Below, piece after piece: positions 36,116 to 44,325 of a stretch of 64,000 nt of DNA. The translations under genes were made by a program, and so were the position numbers. The stretch spans positions 24,679 through 88,678 of the forward strand of contig JAKSPJ010000011.1 in assembly GCA_024404915.1 (NCBI GenBank), given 5' to 3'. How positions within the stretch are numbered: the first letter of the stretch is position 1; every line of letters begins with the position of its first letter. The DNA comes from Oscillospiraceae bacterium. Lineage in GTDB: Bacteria; Bacillota; Clostridia; Oscillospirales; Ruminococcaceae. Under the pieces are notes generated by a model. The model did not search any database and was not told where the DNA came from. It was given only the letters and a program-made list of their open reading frames with translations.

Positions 36116-36972
36116 TGGAAGGTATTATTACAAAAGCAGTTGGAGGACTTTACACAGTAGAGTCCTCCACTGGCATATATGCATGTAAAGCGAGGGGTAT
36201 TTTCCGCAAGCAGGGGATTTCCCCCTGTGCAGGTGACCTTGTTGTATTTGAAGATGAGGTCATCAATGATATCCTGCCCCGAAAGAATATGCTGATTCGT
36301 CCGCCTCTTGCTAATCTGGACCAGCTGGTTTTTGTGGTCTCTGCATGTGATCCTGCGCCGAATCTCCAATTGCTGGATAGATTTATGGCGGTTTGCGAGT
36401 ACAAAAAAATTAAGCCTGTTCTGGTATTTACCAAAACAGATCTGGCGGATGTGACATCCTTTGCTGCACATTATAACCGCTCAGGCTATGCGGTTTATTT
36501 TGTGGATTATCAGAAGCAGGAGACCGTCCAGGCGGTTTATCAGGCATTGGAAGGGAAAGTCAGCGCATTTACCGGAAACTCCGGTGTTGGCAAATCCACG
36601 CTGCTGAATACCATTGACCCACGGCTGAATCTGGAAACCGCAGATATCAGCAGGAAACTGGGAAGAGGCAGACACACCACCCGCACCACATCCCTGTATA
36701 CACTGGAGAACGGCGGCAGGGTGGCGGATACACCGGGCTTTTCCACCTTTGAGACGGAGGCCTATGCCTCCATTGAAGCAGATGAACTGGCGGACTGTTT
36801 TCCCGAAATCAGGGACTGCCAAAAAAACTGCCGATACTCCGACTGCAGGCATCTGCGGGAACCGGATTGCACCATACGGGAAGCGGTGCATGAGGGGATG
36901 ATTTCTGCAAGCAGGTATGACAGCTATACGGTGATGCTGGAAGAAATCCTTTCACGAAAGAAATATGGATAA
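36115..36972 (+). CDS. rsgA: Ribosome biogenesis GTPase RsgA
   Basis: Circularly permuted GTPase that helps mature the 30S subunit. The 285-residue protein has an N-terminal OB fold, then permuted motifs TKTDL (G4), GNSGVGKSTLLN (G1) and DTPGFSTFE (G3), and a C-terminal zinc motif with Cys and His in CRYSDCRHLREPDC. Start overlaps the prkC stop, so coupled translation is likely. Last gene of the long operon; rpe and thiN, which follow in Bacillus, are absent. Confidence 0.96.
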   Translation: MEGIITKAVGGLYTVESSTGIYACKARGIFRKQGISPCAGDLVVFEDEVINDILPRKNMLIRPPLANLDQLVFVVSACDPAPNLQLLDRFMAVCEYKKIKPVLVFTKTDLADVTSFAAHYNRSGYAVYFVDYQKQETVQAVYQALEGKVSAFTGNSGVGKSTLLNTIDPRLNLETADISRKLGRGRHTTRTTSLYTLENGGRVADTPGFSTFETEAYASIEADELADCFPEIRDCQKNCRYSDCRHLREPDCTIREAVHEGMISASRYDSYTVMLEEILSRKKYG

Positions 36973-36979
36973 CCGAGGG

Positions 36980-37009
36980 GAGAAGCAGATAAAATGCTTC
37001 TCTCCTTTT
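36980..37009 (+). terminator. Terminator after rsgA
   Basis: GAGAAGCA at 36980-36987 pairs with TGCTTCTC at 36995-37002, followed by TCCTTTTT. It ends the operon that began at yicC. Confidence 0.8.
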
Positions 37010-37106
37010 TCTGCTGTATATCAGAAATCAGCATACGGCAAGTTGTACAAAAAAACAAATGGAATATTGCCGCAATGCAAAACTTGTCCCAAATTTAAAA
37101 TAACAC

Positions 37107-37135
37107 TTGCATTTTCGTTCAAATTGCGGTAAAAT
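37107..37135 (+). promoter_or_regulatory. Promoter of NAGPA-domain gene
   Basis: TTGCAT at 37107-37112 and TAAAAT at 37130-37135 with a 17-base spacer, about 70 bases before the ATG at 37211. Confidence 0.75.
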
Positions 37136-37210
37136 AGAATATGAGTGAACAATGCGAAAGTATACCATTTTGCAGATGTTCAAAATTGTAGAATAAGGAA
37201 GGTAAAAAAA

Positions 37211-38242
37211 ATGGCGCATGCTCGTAAACGTCTAACTGTCGGTACAATCATTTGCCGGGCATTGATTGTTCTTCTGACTACAATCGTTCTGCTTGTAGTC
37301 GGCTTGCTGATGATGATGCTGGTAATTGCAAAGGGACCTTCTCCCTCTGCGAAAAAGCTGTTTGTCTGCTCCGTGAAGGAGACCAGTGCAATCGGCTTCC
37401 TGGCTGACTGGTTCTATACAGAGGAAGAAATCACAGAGTATCTTGGTTCCTTCCGTGAGACTCAGACAGATGAAGTCACCAATCCGGAACTGGTTCAGAT
37501 TTCTGCACAGTCAGTCAGCGATGGCGCTCAGCAGTCCGGTGAACGCAAACAGACTGAAATCATTGAGGTTTCCGGCAGTACCTTTAAGGGCAAGCTGATG
37601 AAAATTTCTGATCCGTCCCGTGTATATGTGGGCATTTCCGGTCAGTACGGCGCTGGATTTGAGGGCAAGCGTGTCGCAGACATGGTTGCAGAGTACGGCG
37701 CACTGGCAGGTATCAACGCAGGCGGCTTTGAGGATTTGAACGGCGTCGGCAACGGCGGTACACCCCTTGGCATGGTGGTATCTCAGGGCGAAGTGCGCTG
37801 GGGCAGCATGACAACAGAATATGAAATCATCGGATTCGATAACAACAACATTCTTCATGTTGGTAAAATGACCGGTCAGCAGGCTGTTGACGCAGGCATC
37901 CGTGATGCTGTCTGCTTCGGCCCTGTTCTGATTGTCAACGGCACGGCACAGAATGAAGCAGGATCTCTGGGCGGCGGCTTCAATCCCCGTTCCGCCATCG
38001 GCCAGACCGCAGACGGTACTGTTCTGATTCTTGTTATTGACGGCCGTCAGGCAACTTCTCTGGGCGCAACCTATGACGACCTGATTTCCATTATGCTGCA
38101 GCATGGTGCAGTCAATGCCGCAAACCTGGACGGCGGCAGCTCTTCCATGATGATTTATGAGAATGAACTGATTACAACATGTTCCTCCCTTTATGGACCG
38201 AGAAAAATGCCGAGCTGCTGGCTTGTAGCTCCGGAAAACTGA
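37211..38242 (+). CDS. Membrane-anchored phosphodiester glycosidase (NAGPA domain)
   Basis: The ATG at 37211 follows AAGGAAGG; an in-frame ATG at 37145 lies near the promoter and is unlikely. The 343-residue product has a basic N-terminus, one membrane helix (about 14-40), then an extracellular NAGPA-type domain: VGISGQYGAGFEGKRVADM, GINAGGFEDLNG, CFGPVLIVNG, NPRSAIGQTADGTVLILVIDGRQ and AANLDGGSSSMMIYEN. The family includes the enzyme uncovering mannose-6-phosphate in animals and bacterial proteins near exopolysaccharide or wall genes. A role in trimming phosphodiester-linked wall or surface glycans is inference. Followed by a gene of unknown function 14 bases on. Confidence 0.85.
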   Translation: MAHARKRLTVGTIICRALIVLLTTIVLLVVGLLMMMLVIAKGPSPSAKKLFVCSVKETSAIGFLADWFYTEEEITEYLGSFRETQTDEVTNPELVQISAQSVSDGAQQSGERKQTEIIEVSGSTFKGKLMKISDPSRVYVGISGQYGAGFEGKRVADMVAEYGALAGINAGGFEDLNGVGNGGTPLGMVVSQGEVRWGSMTTEYEIIGFDNNNILHVGKMTGQQAVDAGIRDAVCFGPVLIVNGTAQNEAGSLGGGFNPRSAIGQTADGTVLILVIDGRQATSLGATYDDLISIMLQHGAVNAANLDGGSSSMMIYENELITTCSSLYGPRKMPSCWLVAPEN

Positions 38243-38256
38243 AAGGAGCGAATCAC

Positions 38257-39939
38257 ATGCCGAATGAAAATAAGAATAAAATGACAAAGGCAGAGGAAGA
38301 TGCAGCACTGGATGCCATCCTTCGTGAAGTGAGCCAGAAGCCTGCAAGACGCCGCAGCGAGGAGAATGCTGCAGCGGAGCGGCCACGCAGTCAGGCACAG
38401 GATTCTGCACCCCGCAGACCTCGCCCCGCAGCTGTGCGTGCCCCCAGAACGGAGGGCCAGATCAGTGAGGCACAGAGAAGAAACAATGATCTCCGCTCCC
38501 CGGAGGAGAGAGCAGCTCGTTCTGCAGTCAATCGTGAGAACAGCATGCGCAGAAACCAGAATCCGGATCAGGGAAGAACGAAGCTGAATGGTGCAGCATC
38601 CAACAGAAGACCTGTTCCCAATGGCCAGGGCAGTGCTCCCACCAGAACAAGAATGCCTCAGGAGCCGGAAAGAAGACAGAATGTGAACCGCAGACCTGCA
38701 GAGAAGCCTCCCGTGCCGATTATGACTGAAGAAAAGCAGCCACGCAGAAGCGGAAAGGCAGCCGCAAGACGTAAAACCTCCGCATGGCGTGTGGGCATGG
38801 CGTTGTATATCATCATCTTCATTCTTGCCATTATGTTTGGCATGCATCGTCTGCATCTCTATCTGGGCGAATATGAATCATCTCTGCCGCAGTATACCAT
38901 TGACGGCTATGTGACACATCTGAACACGGGCTTCTACAGTGATATGATTCGCCAGAAGGTGGAGGAGCTTCCTGTGAATGCGTATGAAACACAGGAGACC
39001 ATTGCTGCGACACTTGCAATTGATGCTTCTTCAGACGGAAACTATACATGGTCTAAGAAAAACGATGAATTCACAGAGGAGCATCCTGTATACTTCATTC
39101 GCTACAAGAATGCGGCTATTGCAACAGTTGCGCTTACCAGAGTCGGCGGAACCGATAAATTTGATTTCCCCATCTGGAAGGCCGAGAATCCCGTGTCTCT
39201 GATTGAAGTAAACACTGTTCCGGAGTATGATCTGGAGCTGACTTTGCCGGAGGGTGCTTCCGCAATGATTAACGGCAAGGCAGTAGATGCAGGTGAATTC
39301 AAGCAGGCAGATTCCAATATCGTTCTGGATGATGCTGTACTTGGCAGCGTGGATCAGGTTGTTGGCCAGCGTACAAAAATTACAGGTCTGTATGTTTCTC
39401 CTGAAGTGAAGGCATATGATTCCAATGGCAATGAACTGCTTCCGGAATCCAGACCCGGTGAATCAGAAACACACCAGAAGTATGTGTTTGTTCCGAAGGA
39501 TTCTGTTCCCGAGGATGATCTGAAGACACGTGCTGATGATCTGACAAAGGCATATATCAACTACATGATTAACAAGGATGAAGCGACCTGGAACAATCTG
39601 AATATTGTGGATCAGTATCTGATTAACGGCAGTAATGCATACAAGACACTGCACTCCATCGTACAGGATGTTTCCTGGAATAATCCTTACACAGAGCGTG
39701 TGGACAAGGTGCTGCAGATTGACCACTTCAAGATGTACTCCGCAGATGTCTGCACTTGTGAATCTCATTTTGAGCTTCAGCTGACAAAGAACGTTGTCAA
39801 CGATTATGTGGGTACCGTCAGATGGACACTTGTAAAGGTGGGCAACACCTGGAGAGCATCCGACTTCGTCATCGTATCGGATGATGAGCCGCAGGCAGAA
39901 AATACTGCTGATGAAGCTTCTGATGAAGCTGCTGAATAA
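38257..39939 (+). CDS. Unknown single-pass membrane protein
   Basis: Not recognised. The ATG at 38257 follows AAGGAGCG. The 560-residue protein has a cytoplasmic region of about 177 residues that is rich in Arg, Pro, Gln and Asn and probably disordered, one membrane helix (about 178-196), and an extracellular region of about 360 residues. The latter has a compact beta-rich part near 300-370 (ELTLPEGASAMINGKAVDAGEF, like a carboxypeptidase-regulatory fold) and a helical-beta part from about 430 to 545 that resembles NTF2-like modules in outline only. A charged disordered N-terminus with one helix recalls cell-division or wall-assembly proteins. It shares an operon with the NAGPA gene. Confidence 0.8.
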   Translation: MPNENKNKMTKAEEDAALDAILREVSQKPARRRSEENAAAERPRSQAQDSAPRRPRPAAVRAPRTEGQISEAQRRNNDLRSPEERAARSAVNRENSMRRNQNPDQGRTKLNGAASNRRPVPNGQGSAPTRTRMPQEPERRQNVNRRPAEKPPVPIMTEEKQPRRSGKAAARRKTSAWRVGMALYIIIFILAIMFGMHRLHLYLGEYESSLPQYTIDGYVTHLNTGFYSDMIRQKVEELPVNAYETQETIAATLAIDASSDGNYTWSKKNDEFTEEHPVYFIRYKNAAIATVALTRVGGTDKFDFPIWKAENPVSLIEVNTVPEYDLELTLPEGASAMINGKAVDAGEFKQADSNIVLDDAVLGSVDQVVGQRTKITGLYVSPEVKAYDSNGNELLPESRPGESETHQKYVFVPKDSVPEDDLKTRADDLTKAYINYMINKDEATWNNLNIVDQYLINGSNAYKTLHSIVQDVSWNNPYTERVDKVLQIDHFKMYSADVCTCESHFELQLTKNVVNDYVGTVRWTLVKVGNTWRASDFVIVSDDEPQAENTADEASDEAAE

Positions 39940-39940
39940 G

Positions 39941-39979
39941 AAAAACGTTCAGTTCCCTATGGGGAGCTGAACGTTTTTG
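39941..39979. terminator. Bidirectional terminator
   Basis: AAAAACGTTCAG at 39941-39952 pairs with CTGAACGTTTTT at 39967-39978, with a second short CCC/GGG pairing in the loop. It serves the plus-strand membrane-protein gene and the convergent minus-strand patatin gene. Confidence 0.85.
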
Positions 39980-40030
39980 TTTCATATAGAGCGAGGAAAG
40001 AAAACCGACAGGCTGTGCTGTGCCTTCTGA

Positions 40031-41119
40031 TTAACCTCGGGAAGATTCGTATTTTTCCAGGAAACTTAAAAATTTGCTGGGTTCCAAAAACCAGGCTTTT
40101 CTCACGTTTGCAGGATTGAGAATGCGGTAGTGGGACTGCAGGCCGGGAGTTCTGTGCTGCTGCATTTTCCAGCCGTCAACCTCAAAAATATTATCATACC
40201 AGATGCTGCCGCCCAGAGTGGGGAAAGAAATATTCGGGGCAAACTGGTCACTGTAGATCTGCAAAAATGCGGAAAGCAAATCTCCTGTGGGGAACAGCTG
40301 CTTCATTTTCTGAACCAGAAGTGCATTGATTTCTTCCGGATTTTGGGGTGCGCCGCCATTCTCGGATAAGAGTTTCTGTGTGTCAGAATAGCCCTGCTCA
40401 ATGCGTTCCTGAATGCGCATAGGTGCAAAATTCAGTGTTCCTGTCAGCAGATTTCCCATGGGACGCAGGGGCTTGATCAGAAGAAAATCTGCATCCGGAT
40501 ATTCCTGTGTCAGATTGCCGTTGCCGTAGCTGGAGCCGCCATAAATTGACAGCTTCGGACGCAGCGACACAATCAGAATATTGCGGTGTCCATTCTGATA
40601 TGCAGGTGTCAGGCAGAGATCCCCTTCAGGTGTGACACCGCCATCCAGATATTGCTTGTTATGGTAATATTCGGGCGCAAATATCTTTGGAATCGCAGAG
40701 GAACTCAGCAGCAGCGTTTTGATTTCATCATTGGGCAGGCCATTCAATTCCACGAACTGCGGCTGGTTATTGGCGATATCGTGAATACTGACAATGACAC
40801 GAATCTTGGAAAAACGAAGCTGACTCAAAGGCAGGGAATCAATCACCCGAATAAGGCCTTCACGGGAGAAAAATACACCGTCGGAGCCTTTTGACAGAAG
40901 GTCGGAGGGCTTGATTTCATCCCATATAGCCTTTGCTTTTTTCCAGTCGCCAAGTGCGAAAAGAACGGCATTCAGCGCACCCACAGAACAGCCGCAGACC
41001 ATCTGGATATCCTCCAGGAGATGTGCTTCTTCCAGTGCTTTCCATGCGCCAATCTGAAAAGCCCCCTTTGCGCCTCCGCCGCTTAAAAGCAGTGCAGTTG
41101 GTTTTGTAGTCTGATTCAT
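40031..41119 (-). CDS. Patatin-like phospholipase
   Basis: The 362-residue protein has the three patatin motifs: oxyanion SGGGAKGAFQIG, nucleophile GCSVGALNA (S45) and the catalytic aspartate in YLDGGVTPEGD, a Ser-Asp dyad lipase. No signal peptide or membrane helix is visible, so it is probably cytoplasmic and acts on membrane lipids or acyl esters. AAGGAGAG precedes the ATG. No strong promoter of its own was seen; it may rely on read-through from the prepilin gene or on a weak GATAAT-type -10. Substrate not deducible. Confidence 0.9.
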   Translation of the reverse strand: MNQTTKPTALLLSGGGAKGAFQIGAWKALEEAHLLEDIQMVCGCSVGALNAVLFALGDWKKAKAIWDEIKPSDLLSKGSDGVFFSREGLIRVIDSLPLSQLRFSKIRVIVSIHDIANNQPQFVELNGLPNDEIKTLLLSSSAIPKIFAPEYYHNKQYLDGGVTPEGDLCLTPAYQNGHRNILIVSLRPKLSIYGGSSYGNGNLTQEYPDADFLLIKPLRPMGNLLTGTLNFAPMRIQERIEQGYSDTQKLLSENGGAPQNPEEINALLVQKMKQLFPTGDLLSAFLQIYSDQFAPNISFPTLGGSIWYDNIFEVDGWKMQQHRTPGLQSHYRILNPANVRKAWFLEPSKFLSFLEKYESSRG

Positions 41120-41154
41120 GATACTCTCCTTTCAAATACATGAGTTTAGATTAT

Positions 41155-41182
41155 CAAAAAGCCGGAGACTTTGCTCCGGCTT
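41155..41182 (-). terminator. Terminator after prepilin-like gene
   Basis: On the minus strand AAGCCGGAG pairs with CTCCGGCTT around a 6-base loop, followed by five T. It separates the prepilin gene from the patatin gene. Confidence 0.82.
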
Positions 41183-41209
41183 TCTTTTGCTATTCTTTTT
41201 CGATTCATA

Positions 41210-41863
41210 TTACCATGCTTCCGGGTTTTCGCCGTTCCAGCTGTCCTTGCAGTAGTTCACCATATCTGCACGAGTAACTGCACCGATGGAAGAGACAACA
41301 CAACTTGGGCTGGCCTGTCCTCGCTCTGTTGCCTTCAGCGGATAACCGCCGATGTAGTCGGTTGTCATGGTTTCTGCACTCAGCACGCCACGAACGGAGT
41401 AGTCTTTCACAAATGCAACCCAGTTAACATTCGTGTAATCCGGGAACAGACGGCTCATACGAGCGTTGATTGTAGCAGCAGCATCTGTGCGGCAGTCTGT
41501 ACCGGTGATGGAAGCAGGTGTGGGCGGTGTACTGCTGTCTGTGTGGCTGCTGTTTGTGAATTCTGTAATACGGCCATCCTGGCAGCGAATCAGAATTGTG
41601 CCCTGCTTTACAGCGCCAGTACCATAGAAGTCAGATGTGCCTGCCTCATTGCGGTCCAGAAATTCGTATTCCTGAATTACGGTCTGCAGGGAATTGAACA
41701 GAATCTTTGCATTTGCGTTCTCGGAATTAAGACGGCTGTTTCTCTGGTAGCCCATAATTGTAGGCACCATAACAGCGGAAAGAATACCGACGATGGCGAT
41801 GACCACCATCATTTCCAGTAACGTAAAGCCGGAAACACGGCCTCTCTGATGATTTGTTTTCAT
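41210..41863 (-). CDS. Type IV prepilin-like protein
   Basis: The ATG at 41863 follows GAGAGGT. The 217-residue product has a short basic leader and a class III signal: cleavage expected after G12, then FTLLEMMVVIAIVGILSAVMVPTIMGY with Phe at +1 and Glu at +5. A C-terminal globular part of about 180 residues has three or four Cys. Such proteins are made into pili or pseudopili after cleavage by prepilin peptidase. No pilus ATPase, peptidase or other pilin lies nearby, so this is an isolated subunit. It has a perfect -35 promoter and its own terminator. Confidence 0.88.
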   Translation of the reverse strand: MKTNHQRGRVSGFTLLEMMVVIAIVGILSAVMVPTIMGYQRNSRLNSENANAKILFNSLQTVIQEYEFLDRNEAGTSDFYGTGAVKQGTILIRCQDGRITEFTNSSHTDSSTPPTPASITGTDCRTDAAATINARMSRLFPDYTNVNWVAFVKDYSVRGVLSAETMTTDYIGGYPLKATERGQASPSCVVSSIGAVTRADMVNYCKDSWNGENPEAW

Positions 41864-41887
41864 TGATAATACCTCTCTACAATACAA

Positions 41888-42247
41888 TGCGTGATCGGCG
41901 CATTATTTAATTGATTATGTACTATGCCGAAAAAACGCTGGAATCCGGACATTTCGGCAATATGTAACAATCGATTCTCTACCGTTTATAGTATACCATA
42001 TTCCATTTGAATTGTCAATAGAAAAATGAACAATTTGTGAAGGTGGAAATGCACAAAAGAGATGCGGATTTGTTGTGCAAAATGAAATAAAGACACAATC
42101 TGAAAAACAGGTGCAAAAGGTTCATTTGGAATGATACTCTTGAAGATTTCATTTTTGTCAGAATATACAAAACTTATTGTGATTGCTATGCAAAAATAAC
42201 GAAAGTGTTTGTTTTTGCTTTTTGTGCCGTTTTTTTTTATAAAGTGC
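41888..42247. other. AT-rich intergenic region
   Basis: Divergent spacer between the prepilin gene and gap, rich in A/T tracts. It contains the prepilin promoter near its left end. No gene with a ribosome binding site and no stable RNA structure was recognised in the remainder. Confidence 0.6.
41990..42018 (-). promoter_or_regulatory. Promoter of prepilin-like gene
   Basis: On the minus strand TTGACA (42018-42013) and TATACT (41995-41990) are separated by 17 bases. The leader to the ATG would be about 120 bases. Confidence 0.82.
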
Positions 42248-42276
42248 TTGCTTTTTTTTCAAAAATGGTGTAAAAT
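42248..42276 (+). promoter_or_regulatory. Promoter of gap
   Basis: TTGCTT at 42248-42253 and TAAAAT at 42271-42276 with a 17-base spacer, within an A/T-rich tract 30 bases before the gap ATG. Confidence 0.7.
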
Positions 42277-42306
42277 ATAAGTATCAAAATTTAGGAGGTA
42301 AATCCA

Positions 42307-43344
42307 ATGTCTGTTAAAGTTGCTATTAATGGTTTTGGCCGTATCGGCCGTCTGGCTTTCCGCCAGATGTTTGGTGCAGAGGGCTATGATGTTGTTGCTA
42401 TCAACGACCTGACAAAGCCTTCCATGCTCGCACATCTTCTGAAGTACGATACCGCTCAGGGCGGTTACTGTGGCAAGATGGGCGAAGGCCTGCACACAGT
42501 TACAGCTGATGACGAGGCTGGCACAATCACTGTAGACGGCAAGACTCTGACCATCTACGCTAAGGCAAACGCTGCTGAGTTGCCTTGGGGTGAGATCGGT
42601 GTTGACGTTGTTCTGGAGTGCACAGGCTTCTACTGCTCCAAGGAGAAGTCCCAGGCTCACATCGATGCAGGTGCTAAGAAGGTTGTTATCTCTGCTCCGG
42701 CTGGTAACGATCTGCCCACAGTTGTATTCTCCGTTAACGAGAAGACACTGACAGCTGATGACAAGATCATCTCTGCTGCTTCCTGCACAACCAACTGCCT
42801 CGCTCCGATGGCAAAGGCTCTGAATGACTATGCTCCGATCCAGTCCGGTATCATGAGCACCATTCACGCTTACACCGGCGACCAGATGATCCTCGATGGT
42901 CCGCACCGTAAGGGCGATCTCCGTCGTGCACGTGCTGGTGCTGCTAACATCGTTCCGAATTCCACCGGTGCTGCAAAGGCAATCGGCCTGGTTATTCCGG
43001 AACTGAACGGCAAGCTCATCGGTTCCGCACAGCGTGTTCCGGTTCCGACAGGTTCCACCACAATTCTGACCGCTGTTGTTAAGGGCCAGAACATCACAAA
43101 GGACGGCATCAACGCTGCTATGAAGGCTGCTTCTTCTGCTTCCTTCGGCTACAACGAGGATCAGATTGTTTCTTCTGATGTTATCGGCATGACCTATGGT
43201 TCTCTGTTCGATGCAACTCAGACAATGGTTGCAGAGATCGGTGAGGGTCTGTACGAGGTTCAGGTTGTTTCTTGGTATGACAACGAGAACTCCTACACCA
43301 GCCAGATGGTTCGTACTATTAAGTACTTCGCAGAGCTTGGCTAA
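42307..43344 (+). CDS. gap: Glyceraldehyde-3-phosphate dehydrogenase
   Basis: Glycolytic enzyme oxidising glyceraldehyde-3-phosphate with NAD and phosphate. The 345-residue protein has the NAD fold start [17 protein letters not shown] and the active-site segment [17 protein letters not shown] with the catalytic Cys; the C-terminal [16 protein letters not shown] is typical. TAGGAGGT lies upstream of the ATG. Codon use is strongly biased, indicating high expression. Single gene with its own promoter and terminator. Confidence 0.98.
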   Translation: MSVKVAINGFGRIGRLAFRQMFGAEGYDVVAINDLTKPSMLAHLLKYDTAQGGYCGKMGEGLHTVTADDEAGTITVDGKTLTIYAKANAAELPWGEIGVDVVLECTGFYCSKEKSQAHIDAGAKKVVISAPAGNDLPTVVFSVNEKTLTADDKIISAASCTTNCLAPMAKALNDYAPIQSGIMSTIHAYTGDQMILDGPHRKGDLRRARAGAANIVPNSTGAAKAIGLVIPELNGKLIGSAQRVPVPTGSTTILTAVVKGQNITKDGINAAMKAASSASFGYNEDQIVSSDVIGMTYGSLFDATQTMVAEIGEGLYEVQVVSWYDNENSYTSQMVRTIKYFAELG

Positions 43345-43363
43345 TTTCCAACTGATTGGAACA

Positions 43364-43401
43364 AAAAACGCTGTGTACGAAAGTATGCAGCGTTTTTTTT
43401 T
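43364..43401 (+). terminator. Terminator after gap
   Basis: AAAAACGCTG at 43364-43373 pairs with CAGCGTTTTT at 43388-43397, closing on a GAAA tetraloop inside, with nine T at 43393-43401. Confidence 0.88.
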
Positions 43402-43432
43402 ATGAATTATAGGGCTTATTCCTGATAAGGAC

Positions 43433-43461
43433 TTGCAAAATACAGAATACTATGCTATAAT
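43433..43461 (+). promoter_or_regulatory. Promoter of first PHP phosphatase gene
   Basis: TTGCAA at 43433-43438 and exact TATAAT at 43456-43461 with a 17-base spacer, about 35 bases before the start codon. Confidence 0.78.
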
Positions 43462-43494
43462 AACTATGTATGAAATATGACTGGAGCGATGATT

Positions 43495-44325
43495 ATGATA
43501 ATGGATTTGCATACGCACACGCACCATTCCCCGGATGCGGAAGCACAGACAGTGGAAGAGCGTGCAATCGCTGCAGAGGCAATGGGTCTGCAGTATATGG
43601 CAATTACGGACCATGTGGAAATCAATCGTTTCTATCCTGCTGCGTATTATCATGCTGTGGAATCAGAAATGTTTTCCTACAATGGCTGCGGCGTTTTTGA
43701 GGGTTCTGTTTCGGAAACGGTGCTGGCACAGCAGGCGCATCCATCCCTGCGCATTCTGTGTGGTGCGGAGATTGGCCAGATTCCACAGGATATTGAAAAA
43801 TCCCGTATGCTGTATCGGGATGAACGTGTTGATTTGATTATTGGTTCTGTTCATGAGTTGCCTCAGAGGGAGGATTTCTTTTTCCTGGATTACAGCAAAG
43901 AGAATATTCCGAAGCTTGTTGATGCGTATTTTGCGGAGGTTCTTCGTACTGCAGAAACAGACTGCTATGATATTCTGGCGCATCTGACCTACGGTTTGCG
44001 CTATCTGCCAAATCGTGCAGCGTATGACCTGACACCTCATCTGGAACTGATTGATGAGATTTTTCAAACCTTGATAAAGAAGGAAAAAGCATTGGAGCTC
44101 AATGGTTCCGGGCTGAAATATGCAGAGCCGTTTACGGATCCCGGATATGAAATGCTGTGCAGGTATCGGAAAATGGGAGGTAGAATGCTGACCATTTCCA
44201 CAGATGCCCATGACACGAAATATCTCGGCAGCGGCGTGGCGAAGCTGGAAGAAATGGCGAAATCCGCCGGCTTCACCGAATTGGTATGGTTTGAGAAACA
44301 TATTCCCCACGGAGTGAAATTATGA
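43495..44325 (+). CDS. PHP-domain phosphatase, histidinol-phosphatase type
   Basis: The ATG at 43495 lies 8 bases after GGAG; other in-frame ATGs at 43489 and 43501 differ by two residues. The roughly 276-residue product has the PHP metal motifs MDLHTHTHHSPDAE, MAITDHVEI, IIGSVHEL, DILAHLTYG and TISTDAHD, as in HisJ/HisK histidinol-phosphate phosphatases. The window has no other histidine biosynthesis genes, so the substrate is open. It overlaps the downstream protease gene by 4 bases. Confidence 0.85.
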   Translation: MIMDLHTHTHHSPDAEAQTVEERAIAAEAMGLQYMAITDHVEINRFYPAAYYHAVESEMFSYNGCGVFEGSVSETVLAQQAHPSLRILCGAEIGQIPQDIEKSRMLYRDERVDLIIGSVHELPQREDFFFLDYSKENIPKLVDAYFAEVLRTAETDCYDILAHLTYGLRYLPNRAAYDLTPHLELIDEIFQTLIKKEKALELNGSGLKYAEPFTDPGYEMLCRYRKMGGRMLTISTDAHDTKYLGSGVAKLEEMAKSAGFTELVWFEKHIPHGVKL

